Notes: generated by a model from the letters alone, not told the origin. A DNA stretch of 64,000 bases from Prolixibacter bellariivorans ATCC BAA-1284 (GCF_000621705.1 NZ_JHXO01000010.1:1-64000); one strand, 5' to 3'. Positions 37,661-47,333 are shown, numbered from the stretch's first letter. Numbers and translations are program-made.

Positions 37661-37793
37661 AAACCCCTGAAGGGGCTTTAGGACACTGAGTAGTTGTTGC
37701 ATCAGTGTTCTTGTTGATAGATAGAAAATCGAAACGAACTTGCAGCGCCCTATATCGAAGCGTTTTAGTCCCCTTTAGGGGATTAGGGGTGTA
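37661..37793. repeat. ~140-bp palindromic-end element, copy 2
   Basis: Lies 10 bp after copy 1 in the same orientation. Ends match copy 1. The interior (for example GTTCTTG-TGATAGATAGAAAATC) matches copy 3, at 42129-42268, at roughly 90% by eye. Confidence 0.85.
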
Positions 37794-37835
37794 AATCGTG
37801 CAGACCAATGAAAAGGCTTTAGCCCAAATCATCCC

Positions 37836-38215
37836 AGAGGGATGACATGTTGTTAGAAATCATCACAACAAAAAGGAGTGCAACCCCGGCCGGGGTCGAA
37901 TATTATAACGCATTACCAAACGCTAACAATATGCGATCTCGCTGAGGTCGGCTAAAATAATCTGCCCTTTCAGGGCGAAAATATCTACATCGAACTCATA
38001 TTCCCAAGCCTGTCCCGACGAACGTCGCGGGGCGTTGCCATTGGGCTGAAATAACCTGTCCCGTCGGGACGAAAATACCTGCGATCCCCTTCGGACTGAA
38101 AGTCCAATTCAATTCAGCCCTTCAGGCTGAGGTCGGACCACAACACGGCACCCAAACAGTCACGGGAATAATCGGTCACGATGTATCGTGAGCCTACCAC
38201 CGCCTCCCTTAAGCC
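37836..38215. repeat. degraded REP-like palindrome cluster in a 1.2-kb intergenic region
   Basis: Within the gene-free stretch 37398-38580 a series of short palindromes recurs every ~40-60 bp: CCCCGGCCGGGG, TGCCCTTTCAGGGCG, GTCCCGTCGGGAC and CAGCCCTTCAGGCTG, each followed by GAAA or GAGGTCGG-like words. They look like worn copies of one intergenic palindrome family. No ORF of protein-like composition is present here. Confidence 0.6.
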
Positions 38216-38220
38216 AATCA

Positions 38221-38266
38221 TTTCTCATTGTTCATTTTTCATTTCTAATTGTTCATTGTCCATCGC
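38221..38266. repeat. AT-rich TTCATT/TTCTAATT short repeat
   Basis: Repeats of TTCAT-TGTTCAT words. A reverse-complement relative lies at 46821-46858 (GGACAATTAGAAATGAACAA). This is the kind of short AT-rich repeat commonly scattered between Bacteroidota genes. Confidence 0.55.
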
Positions 38267-38321
38267 TTACAATTTATAACTCCCCCTCCTGCCGTATAAC
38301 ATATTGGCTAACCAAATTTTA

Positions 38322-38359
38322 GCCGAACGTTCAATTTTATATGCCGAACGGTTCAATTT
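38322..38359. promoter_or_regulatory. direct repeat GCCGAACG(G)TTCAATTT, upstream of 38581 gene
   Basis: Two copies (38322-38337 and 38343-38359) 21 bp apart, followed by a third partial GGTGAACGAAAC. The pair is flanked by an inverted GCTAACCAAA (38307-38316) and TTTGGTTAGC (38433-38442). It may be a regulator site, but it has no known match. Confidence 0.35.
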
Positions 38360-38580
38360 CAGTGGTGAACGAAACTTACAATTTGTTACCACCTTCATTT
38401 CCAAAGCCCGTTTTTTATCCATTTTTTGGCATTTTGGTTAGCATAAATTAAATTATGGATACAGACAGATAAAATCAGAAAACAATCAATCAGTCGATTA
38501 CCAAACATCTATTGAAACCACTGACAAAAATTCATGGAAAATCCATGTACTTATAATTTCAAATTAAAAATCAATTTAAA

Positions 38581-39060
38581 ATGCCAAACGACGATCTAAT
38601 TAAGGTGGTATATACGCCCGAGGAGACGGATGCCATCAACCAGGGATTGCAGGCTGTTCTCACAGTGATTAATGCCAAAGCTCCGGTATTAACCAACGAG
38701 GAGCGCCGGAAGTACGGTTCGGTAGCCGATCAAAACAAACTGGTCATCAACAAGTCGAAGACCTATATGCAGCAATTCCCGCAGTTTAAGCCGGCGAAGC
38801 TGGACGAAACGGAATTCAACAACGATTATGAGAGCCGTGCCGCCCACGAGTCATTTTTATTAACCCTGGCCGATATCGAGCGGAAACTGACCGATATCAA
38901 GATTCTGCTCGACCACGATAACTACCAGGCCGCCCTGGCATTTTACCGCTCGGTGCGGTACCATGCGCAGGAGAAGGAGGCCAGCGCCATCCCTATCTAC
39001 AACGACCTGAAGCAATATTTCACGCATTCCGAATCGGCTGCGAAGGAAGAAGCTGAATAA
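38581..39060 (+). CDS. conserved hypothetical protein (Bacteroidota family)
   Basis: 159 residues, soluble, no signal peptide or membrane segment. The layout is helical: YTPEETDAINQGLQAVLTVI, then LTNEERRKYGSVADQNKLVINKSKTYMQQFPQF, and LTDIKILLDHDNYQAALAFYRSVRYHAQEKE. The segments NEERRKYGS-x-x-x-QNKLVINK and DxDNYQAAL-FY are conserved in small Bacteroidota proteins I recognise by pattern, but no function is known. Composition matches the core genome. It has its own terminator and a long upstream intergenic region with direct repeats. Confidence 0.7.
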   Translation: MPNDDLIKVVYTPEETDAINQGLQAVLTVINAKAPVLTNEERRKYGSVADQNKLVINKSKTYMQQFPQFKPAKLDETEFNNDYESRAAHESFLLTLADIERKLTDIKILLDHDNYQAALAFYRSVRYHAQEKEASAIPIYNDLKQYFTHSESAAKEEAE

Positions 39061-39076
39061 TGGCTGACCAACCCGA

Positions 39077-39112
39077 CCCTGTCAGGTTTTGATAATCTGA
39101 CAGGGTTTTTTG
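39077..39112 (+). terminator. terminator after the 38581 gene
   Basis: A perfect 10-bp stem (ACCCTGTCAG with CTGACAGGGT) with a 10-nt loop and six T, starting 17 bp past the stop codon. Confidence 0.88.
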
Positions 39113-39149
39113 TTCATTGAAATTCATCCATCCCGCTTGTACAAGGGGT

Positions 39150-39450
39150 TTCAACACGCCCCTATGGGGGGTCCGATAACCCCGTTTACCCCGTCGGACA
39201 ACCCCGTTTACCCCGTCCCGGTACCCCCTCGACGGGGTGATTTACGGCGTCGGCGGGGTCTTTTACCGCGACGAAGGGGTTGCATAACCCCGTGAACGCG
39301 GTCTTTCACCGCACTGACGGGATAATTCACTGCTTCGACGGAGTGATTTGCCACGCCAACGGGGAAATTCAGAGCGATGATGCGGTAATTTACCGCAACA
39401 ACGGGGGATTCCGGAGCAGTGATGCCGTAGTTGATACCCCGCAACCGGGT
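39150..39450. repeat. 21-bp-period degenerate minisatellite
   Basis: About ten to fourteen diverged units of a 21-bp repeat built around ACGGGGT-ATTTACCGC-like sequence, for example CGACGGGGTGATTTACGGCGT and CGGCGGGGTCTTTTACCGCGA start consecutive units near 39229-39270. The spacing is held at 21 bp over ten units (one early unit is 22 bp). In several units the word is nearly self-complementary (GCGGTAATTTACCGC, near 39382). The rest of the gene-free stretch 39061-39632 shows no convincing gene. Confidence 0.75.
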
Positions 39451-39632
39451 GCGTTTGAGCAGCGATGGAGTATGGTGGTGCGTGGACGAGGAAGAGAATT
39501 GGGAGGTAGTACTCATTTTTTGGGATGGAAGAGGTGATGGATTGGGTTGAGTAGAGATAATAAAAAGTGGAAATAATAATGAACCGCATACGAACATAAT
39601 GTGTAGATTTAGGAATAAAAACAAGCAAAAAA

Positions 39633-40604
39633 ATGGGAAACTATAGTCCTAAACAATGTTACATAACTGATTTAGACACAGAAAACTTTCCTTCCAGTTA
39701 CGACCTTGTTGAATATTTAATCACGATTAATGGCAAGCGGGTTTTATTCAGATTTCTATGGGAGCATCGAAATAGTGAATTTGTTGAAGCAAACAAACAC
39801 ATTCTTTACGGATTACTGCTCAACGACAAGTTTCCCAAGGAATATAGCGATGTAAATGGCCCAATACTTGACAATGAGACTTTGGAAAAAATAATTAATG
39901 AAAGTCCCGTCCCAAAATCTCCTCCAGAAAAATTGAACAACCTCTTAACTTACCTTCACTCCTTACAGGAATATGAAGGAGCATACATTCAATTCCCGAA
40001 AGATGAAGAATTGGTTGTATTAGCGAAGAAACTATATTTTAAAAACTATAATGAAATGTCATTCTACCTTTTTACTCTTCTACAACAAAATTACATAGAA
40101 GGTAGAGCATCAATTTCAAAAGTAGGACGCAAATTAAACAATATAAAACTCACTTATGAAGGTTTAGCAAGAGTAGTTGAATTAGCTGAATCAGGAGAGC
40201 AATCAGATAGATGTTTTGTCGCCATGTCCTTTTCAAAAGACCTTAATAAAACACGTCATGCGATAAAAACAGCAATCAACCTAGCAGGTTTCACCCCAAT
40301 ACTGATAGATGAATTACATTTTGACGCTGATGTTACCATAAATGATGCAATTATAAGTGAAATTAAAAAATGCAAATTTCTTGTGGCTGATTTTACACAA
40401 CACAAACATGGTGTATATTTTGAAGCAGGATTTGCCTTAGGATTAGCACGCCCCGTAATTTATTTATGTCATAAAGATGACTTTTCGAAGACTCACTTTG
40501 ATACGAATCATTATCCACACATTATTTATCAAGATTTAGCTGACCTTACGGAAAAACTTAAGACCAAGATAGAAGCCTGGATAAAGCAACCAGTTTTTAA
40601 CTAG
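39633..40604 (+). CDS. nucleoside deoxyribosyltransferase/TIR-like effector protein
   Basis: 323 residues. Residues about 192-315 form a compact Rossmann-like domain with CFVAMSF (194-200), VADFTQHKHGVYFEAGFALGL (251-271) and the ARPVIYLC strand (272-279). The E of VYFEAGFALG (Glu264) is where nucleoside 2-deoxyribosyltransferase-like and TIR-related NAD- or nucleotide-cleaving enzymes carry their catalytic Glu. The N-terminal ~185 residues are unrecognised, with a short winged-helix-like segment (FTLLQQNYIEGRAS...LTYEGLARV). The gene is visibly AT-rich compared with its neighbours, and 12 bp separates it from a DUF4145 protein. Such pairings are typical of anti-phage or conflict systems. The fold assignment is by motif reading and needs a profile search. 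Confidence 0.7.
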   Translation: MGNYSPKQCYITDLDTENFPSSYDLVEYLITINGKRVLFRFLWEHRNSEFVEANKHILYGLLLNDKFPKEYSDVNGPILDNETLEKIINESPVPKSPPEKLNNLLTYLHSLQEYEGAYIQFPKDEELVVLAKKLYFKNYNEMSFYLFTLLQQNYIEGRASISKVGRKLNNIKLTYEGLARVVELAESGEQSDRCFVAMSFSKDLNKTRHAIKTAINLAGFTPILIDELHFDADVTINDAIISEIKKCKFLVADFTQHKHGVYFEAGFALGLARPVIYLCHKDDFSKTHFDTNHYPHIIYQDLADLTEKLKTKIEAWIKQPVFN

Positions 40605-40616
40605 GAAAATATACAT

Positions 40617-41516
40617 ATGAGTTCAATAAAACATCAAAAAGTATTCTGCAGAAATTGCAAAGGATTAAGGAATTATAAAGTATTACACGAAGCCTCAAAA
40701 CATACAGTAGAAGATGAGGGATTCTGGGAATGCACAAACGAATATTCTCTGATTGAATGTAGTGGATGTAATACTATTTCATTTTTACACGTCTATTCTG
40801 ATTCCGAAATGGCATTCATAAATGACCAAAGTCAAGTAGAATATTACGACAAGGTCAGTATTTTCCCTCCATATCTAGAGCATGGAAGAGAAATAGAACA
40901 GACTCATTTCCTTCCTGAGAGAATACGACAAATATACAATGAAACTATTTTATCATTTAAAGCAAATTCTTTCATTTTGACAGCTGGAGGATTGAGGGGA
41001 ATAATCGAAGCAACCTGTAATCATTTAGAGATCAAAAAAGGCAACTTAGCTGAGAGAATAGACCAACTTTACAAAAAAGGTCATCTAACTTTGAATGAAT
41101 CCAAAAGGCTCCATTCAATAAGATTTATGGGAAACGATGCCTTACATGAGATAGAAACACCAAAGAAAGAACAATTGTATCTGTTATTAGATATTGTAAA
41201 TCATCTCTTAGATAACTTATTTATAAGTGATAGAAGGATGAAAGGCAATATTGATATGATTATTGATAACTATGAAGATTTCTATAGTCTTTTAGTAGAG
41301 TCAATTACAGAAAATCAGATTAAACTTAAGCTAACGCTAAAAGCCATTTTGGGTCGTTCAATTAGGTTGATCGCGAAACAACATCTTGAAGAATTGGAAA
41401 ATAAACTTCGTAAAGAGATTAATGAGGGTGAAATTGATTTTATTAGTATTGAGAATAATCAACCGGAATATTACTATAAAGTAGTTAAAGAACCTATTCC
41501 AACATTCAATTTTTAG
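40617..41516 (+). CDS. zinc-ribbon DUF4145 protein
   Basis: 299 residues. Two Cys pairs, CRNC (11-14) and CSGC (48-51), look like a zinc ribbon. Residues about 104-200 match DUF4145: IYNETILSFKANSFILTAGGLRGIIEATCNHL, then LYKKGHLTLNESKRLHSIRFMGNDALHE, ending in the IRxxGNxxxHE element typical of the domain. The last ~80 residues are helical and unrecognised. DUF4145 is often found in restriction enzymes and other defence proteins. It follows the effector-like gene by 12 bp and shares its AT-rich composition, so the two are probably one operon. Confidence 0.75.
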   Translation: MSSIKHQKVFCRNCKGLRNYKVLHEASKHTVEDEGFWECTNEYSLIECSGCNTISFLHVYSDSEMAFINDQSQVEYYDKVSIFPPYLEHGREIEQTHFLPERIRQIYNETILSFKANSFILTAGGLRGIIEATCNHLEIKKGNLAERIDQLYKKGHLTLNESKRLHSIRFMGNDALHEIETPKKEQLYLLLDIVNHLLDNLFISDRRMKGNIDMIIDNYEDFYSLLVESITENQIKLKLTLKAILGRSIRLIAKQHLEELENKLRKEINEGEIDFISIENNQPEYYYKVVKEPIPTFNF

Positions 41517-41547
41517 ATTAACGTTTTTCGTTCAAATAGATTGCCCC

Positions 41548-41928
41548 ATGAAAAACTTCGTATACAGCAGTCTGGTGAGTATCGGCTTCTTCATCGTCGG
41601 TCTATTCCTGGTCAATACTCATTTCTTCTCGTTGGTAGATAACCACGATGGCATTCTCCTTATTTCCATCAGTGTGGTACTGGGGCTTTTGGTGGCCCGC
41701 AGCATCACCCCTATGAACAGCACAAAGCGGTCGTTGCAATCGGCCAGGTGGTTACTGTTTGCCTTTGCATTCCTCTCTGTCTACGATATCATCAGCATAC
41801 TGCGGCATCCAAACGAATTAAAATATTACGGTTGGCTGTTGGTACTTCTCGGTTTTACCGTCTCCTTTTACTTTATCCGGAAGGAGCTGGTGAAAAAGAT
41901 TCGGGAAGAGGACGCCACACCCCAATAA
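41548..41928 (+). CDS. small four-TM membrane protein
   Basis: 126 residues, with hydrophobic segments about 5-23, 36-52, 68-84 and 94-110 and a basic C-terminus (RKELVKKIREED). No motif is recognised. GC content returns to the core-like level here, unlike the two genes before it. The 31-bp gap leaves open whether it belongs to the preceding transcript. Confidence 0.6.
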   Translation: MKNFVYSSLVSIGFFIVGLFLVNTHFFSLVDNHDGILLISISVVLGLLVARSITPMNSTKRSLQSARWLLFAFAFLSVYDIISILRHPNELKYYGWLLVLLGFTVSFYFIRKELVKKIREEDATPQ

Positions 41929-41975
41929 AATCTTCTCTATTCCACTATTTCAATCATCTATTAAACCTAACCAGT

Positions 41976-42125
41976 ATGAAAATTTTTGGATTCACGATTA
42001 ACAAACAAAACCTGCTAAAAACAATAATAACCATTGTTGCAGTGGGCTACTTGCTTATCTACTTTGCAATGAACTATGACAGGCTTATCGAAGGAGCTCT
42101 TGATGTGATCAAAGAGTTTTTTTGA
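41976..42125 (+). CDS. 49-residue single-TM small protein
   Basis: A short ORF starting MKIFGFTINKQNLLKTIITI, with one hydrophobic segment (LLKTIITIVAVGYLLIYFAM, 13-32) and an acidic tail ending IKEFF. The pattern of a basic, polar N-terminus with one helix resembles small Bacteroidota membrane proteins. It lies 48 bp after the 41548 gene and just before repeat copy 3. The call rests on composition and start only. Confidence 0.5.
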   Translation: MKIFGFTINKQNLLKTIITIVAVGYLLIYFAMNYDRLIEGALDVIKEFF

Positions 42126-42128
42126 TTC

Positions 42129-42268
42129 ACCCCAAACCCCTGAAGGGGCTTTAGGACAGTGAGTAGATGTTGCTTCAGTGTTCTTGCTGATAGATAGAAA
42201 ATCTAAACAAACAAATTAGCAGCGCCCCAAATCGAAGCGTTTTAGTCCCCTTTAGGGGATTAGGGGTG
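42129..42268. repeat. ~140-bp palindromic-end element, copy 3 (left flank of DUF559)
   Basis: Begins CACCCCAAACCCCTGAAGG and ends with a GGGGTG, so its tips are inverted. It is nearly the same as copy 2, 4.5 kb away. It ends 31 bp before the DUF559 start codon. Confidence 0.85.
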
Positions 42269-42299
42269 AAGCTCAGCAAAGTAACTAAATCATTTCAAT

Positions 42300-42698
42300 A
42301 TGGGTATCAGCAACAAGGTTTCCATGTTTTACAATGCCTCCTCTACCATATTTGAAAGAGCGAAACTGTTACGCGAAAACATGACCGAGGCAGAGTTAAA
42401 ACTATGGGAGTGCCTAAAAGAAAGGAAACTACTCAATCTGCGGTTCAGACCACAACATCCTGTCGATATGTTTATTGCTGATTTCTATTGTCATCCGCTG
42501 AAACTGGTTGTTGAAATAGACGGTGAGATTCATCTTTCCAAAACTAATAAATCATACGATATCGGAAGGGAAGCTGAATTAGAACGATGGGGACTCAAAG
42601 TAGTACGCTTTACCAACCAAGAAGTGCTGAATAACCTGGACCAGGTACTCAGGAAGCTTGAGAAGATTTGTGTAGAAAGGCAAAAGGAGCTTCACTAA
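42300..42698 (+). CDS. DUF559 (Vsr/restriction-endonuclease-like) protein
   Basis: 132 residues of the DUF559 family, related to the Vsr mismatch endonuclease fold. The core LRFRPQHPVDMFIADFYCHPLKLVVEIDGEIH (about 47-78) shows the catalytic-type Asp61 and the Glu72-x-Asp74 pair. The C-terminal element LERWGLKVVRFTNQEVLNNLDQVLRKL is also family-typical. It stands alone, 31 bp after repeat copy 3 and 2 bp before copy 4. Function is not known. The repeats suggest a role in their movement or maintenance, which is inference. Confidence 0.85.
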   Translation: MGISNKVSMFYNASSTIFERAKLLRENMTEAELKLWECLKERKLLNLRFRPQHPVDMFIADFYCHPLKLVVEIDGEIHLSKTNKSYDIGREAELERWGLKVVRFTNQEVLNNLDQVLRKLEKICVERQKELH

Positions 42699-42700
42699 TT

Positions 42701-42850
42701 CACCCCAAACCCCTGAAGGGGCTTAAGGGCAGTGGAAGCTTTTAGCTGTAGAGTATTAAAGTTGATGGGATTACAGGCTCGCTATAATTTACAGCCTTCA
42801 TCGAAGCGTTTCAGTCCCCTTTAGGGCTCCGATACTTCGGAGTAGGGGTG
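42701..42850. repeat. ~150-bp palindromic-end element, copy 4 (right flank of DUF559)
   Basis: Same orientation and same tips (CACCCC ... GGGGTG) as copy 3, but a diverged interior and an extra small hairpin (CTCCGATACTTCGGAG) near the right end. It starts 2 bp after the DUF559 stop codon. Confidence 0.85.
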
Positions 42851-42940
42851 AATAATTGTCTGGGCAGAGTAAAAAGGGAGTCTTTGTCCAATCAACGTTT
42901 ATTCATCTTCCATTCAGCTCCACGCTGCTCTCTTATTTTC

Positions 42941-42948
42941 TACCTTTG
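42941..42948 (+). promoter_or_regulatory. putative -7 box for the EFR1 gene
   Basis: TACCTTTG matches TAnnTTTG, 22 bp before the ATG at 42970, and supports that start over the long upstream reading. Confidence 0.5.
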
Positions 42949-42969
42949 CTGCCAACAAACCAGGAAACA

Positions 42970-43755
42970 ATGCAATTAATCTATTTTTCACCAACGCACA
43001 CCACACAAAAGGTAGTCGAAGCAATCGCCCGGGGCATCAACGACGGCAAGGCCAATCACCACCATGTAGTCCACCGCAATCTCACCCTCACATCGCATGA
43101 ATGTGAAGTACCTACGGATGAAATTACCCTTTTCGGGGTACCGGTGTATGGTGGCCGCGTGCCGGCCGAAGCAACCCGCCGGTTGAAACAGATCAAAGGA
43201 AACCAAACACCTGCTGTGGTGGTCGTCGTGTACGGCAACCGCGCCTACGAGGATGCCCTGCTCGAACTGCGGGATATCGTGACCGAACAGGGCTTTGTGC
43301 CGATTGCCGCTGCCGCCTTCATCGGGGAACATTCGTACACCACCAGCGATTATCCCATTGCTCCCGGCCGTCCGGATACAGAAGATTTGCAGAAAGCGGC
43401 TGCCTTCGGTGCAAGAATCAACGAACTGCTGCAGGAAGCAAAGATGCTTTCTCCAGTAGCGGTTCCCGGAAACTTTCCCTACAAACCACTGGGACAAAAA
43501 CCGTCCATAGCCCCTATTACTGTTGCTGACAAATGCGACCAATGCGGTATCTGCGTATCCGTCTGCCCCACCGGCGCCATCACCCTCAACGACCTCCCCG
43601 AAACCGATGCCAGCGCGTGTATTCTTTGCTGTGCCTGCATCAAGGAGTGCCCCACCGACGCCCGCGTAAATGATTCGGGTTTTATCAAAGAGAAGAGCCA
43701 GTGGCTGGTGGATAACTATTCGGAAAGGAAGGAGCCTGAAATTTTTGTTGAGTAG
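42970..43755 (+). CDS. EFR1-family flavodoxin-ferredoxin protein
   Basis: 261 residues. The N-terminal half is a flavodoxin-like domain (MQLIYFSPTHTTQKVVEAIARGI, then LFGVPVYGGRVPAEATRRL). The C-terminal part has two 4Fe-4S sites: CDQCGICVSVCPTGAI and CILCCACIKECP. This is the EFR1 layout, linking FMN to two Fe-S clusters, probably as an electron carrier. The ATG at 42970 is chosen because the upstream 38 codons lie in repeat-flanking DNA and a -7 box precedes the ATG. It is monocistronic. Confidence 0.88.
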   Translation: MQLIYFSPTHTTQKVVEAIARGINDGKANHHHVVHRNLTLTSHECEVPTDEITLFGVPVYGGRVPAEATRRLKQIKGNQTPAVVVVVYGNRAYEDALLELRDIVTEQGFVPIAAAAFIGEHSYTTSDYPIAPGRPDTEDLQKAAAFGARINELLQEAKMLSPVAVPGNFPYKPLGQKPSIAPITVADKCDQCGICVSVCPTGAITLNDLPETDASACILCCACIKECPTDARVNDSGFIKEKSQWLVDNYSERKEPEIFVE

Positions 43756-43782
43756 AATTGGATTTTGGCTAAAGTCATAGAC

Positions 43783-43960
43783 AAATCCTCCTCCGGCCTG
43801 TCGGCCACCTCCTCCCAAGGAGGACAGGTCGCAAATGTCAGTGCAATGATTTCATTGAAAACATAAAACAAGCCATCTTTTACCTTGGAAAAAAGCTTCG
43901 TCGCTTGGGTCGTTGGCGCGCTGTCCCCCTTTGGAGGGGGAATTAAAGGGGGAGGATTCG
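43783..43960. repeat. second palindromic-end element (CCTCC type)
   Basis: The ends AATCCTCCTCC...AGGAGGACAG (43784-43827) and CTGTCCCCC...GGGGGAGGATT (43921-43958) are reverse-complement relatives of each other. The 90-bp middle has no ORF. It resembles the 140-bp elements in design (purine/pyrimidine palindromic tips) but not in sequence. It occupies the gap between the EFR1 gene and valS. Confidence 0.65.
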
Positions 43961-43968
43961 GAGCAACA

Positions 43969-44006
43969 AAAAAACCTGACAAGCCTCAAGGGCCCGTCAG
44001 GTTTTC
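43969..44006 (-). terminator. terminator after valS (may act in both directions)
   Basis: A perfect 10-bp stem (AAAACCTGAC with GTCAGGTTTT), 15-nt loop, with a long A-run on the left, which is a T-run on the minus strand. It lies 30 bp beyond the valS stop. Confidence 0.85.
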
Positions 44007-44035
44007 GGGAAAGTTACCTAACAAGAGGTAATGTC

Positions 44036-46666
<2,631 letters not shown>

Positions 46667-47090
46667 GGTATATGTATTCTTTATTAATTGTCTGTTTATA
46701 ACGAACCGGCTTTCGCCGGAAGAAGGTTTCGCACGAGGCGAATTCCCTGAATATGATTTTAAAGGGTACAAAAATAGAAAAAACGTCGCTGGTTTCCGTT
46801 GGATTGGAGGGGAAATTCATTGGACAATTAGAAATGAACAATGCGTAATGAGAAAAAAGTGAGTAAAGACTCTGGCACAAAAATATTTTCAGAACTAAAG
46901 ATTAATCCTCAGATAGTTGAGAACCATTTTTAAATAACATAATTTTTGTTCATCCCACAGATTTGACCATTCACATACCAGATCGGTACGTTCGTCAAAA
47001 AGTTTTGAAAATCAGATTGCTTTTTTTTTACTTAATCGATTAATAAGGTGCGTACTTACGTCCTGAACTTTTACCTAACACGACTAACCC
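46667..47090. other. 424-bp intergenic region
   Basis: Between valS and a small membrane-protein gene transcribed away from it. It holds a possible valS -7 box (TATTTTTG on the minus strand, 46769-46776) and an AT-rich short repeat at 46821-46858 that is a reverse-complement relative of the one at 38221. No gene is supported. Confidence 0.6.
46769..46776 (-). promoter_or_regulatory. putative -7 box for valS
   Basis: The minus strand reads TATTTTTG, an exact TAnnTTTG match, about 100 bp before the valS ATG. No TTG at the -33 position. Confidence 0.35.
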
Positions 47091-47333
47091 ATGAAAAATT
47101 TATTCGTTTATTATCTGGCCATCCTTTCCCCCTTTGCCCTGATGTTTTGGATGATCTCCAACGAGCATGATCTCGCATTCGTCATTACCATGCTGCTCTA
47201 CTCCACCATCTACCGTGGAGTGACCGACTATTTCAGGCTGAAAGCCCGCGGATACATTGGACTCGAAATTGCCCGTCTTCTTATTCCGTTTCATGGCCGA
47301 CGAAGGTTTCTCAGGGATTTATATTTTCGTTAA
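47091..47333 (+). CDS. small two-TM membrane protein
   Basis: 80 residues. Two hydrophobic segments (about 5-20 and 26-44) are followed by a basic, Arg-rich tail (FHGRRRFLRDLYFR). No family is recognised. A good ATG, normal composition and good separation from the next gene support a real coding region. It may be an independent small unit before the lipocalin gene, 75 bp away. Confidence 0.6.
   Translation: MKNLFVYYLAILSPFALMFWMISNEHDLAFVITMLLYSTIYRGVTDYFRLKARGYIGLEIARLLIPFHGRRRFLRDLYFR

Noticed and set aside
39208-39624. Minus-strand ORF of 138 residues (and an overlapping 121-residue one) with 7-residue repeats such as AVNYPVS
   Set aside because: The heptad pattern is the 21-bp minisatellite read in frame. 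The non-repeat N-terminal part is low-complexity, and other frames on both strands are equally open. It is recorded as a repeat, not a gene.
42300-42698. DUF559 gene as an IS transposase with terminal inverted repeats
   Set aside because: No DDE or HUH motif is present, the flanking copies lie in the same orientation, and DUF559 is a Vsr/restriction-like nuclease fold. It is noted instead as a repeat-associated nuclease.
37512-42850. Possible CRISPR array from the repeated CCCCTGAAGGGG/CCCCTTTAGGGG units
   Set aside because: Only four copies, at irregular distances of 8 bp to over 4 kb, with palindromic tips at both ends of a 140-bp unit. No evenly spaced repeats or cas genes.
42856-42969. 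Longer N-terminus (38 residues) for the EFR1 protein
   Set aside because: Not flavodoxin-like, runs from the repeat border, and a promoter -7 box lies inside it.
42988-43818. Minus-strand ORF of 276 residues opposite the EFR1 gene
   Set aside because: Gly/Ala-rich translation typical of a shadow. The plus-strand frame has flavodoxin and two complete 4Fe-4S motifs.
46667-46771. 35-residue N-terminal extension of ValRS
   Set aside because: The residues do not match ValRS proteins. The family start MEIPSKYNP coincides with an ATG at 46666.
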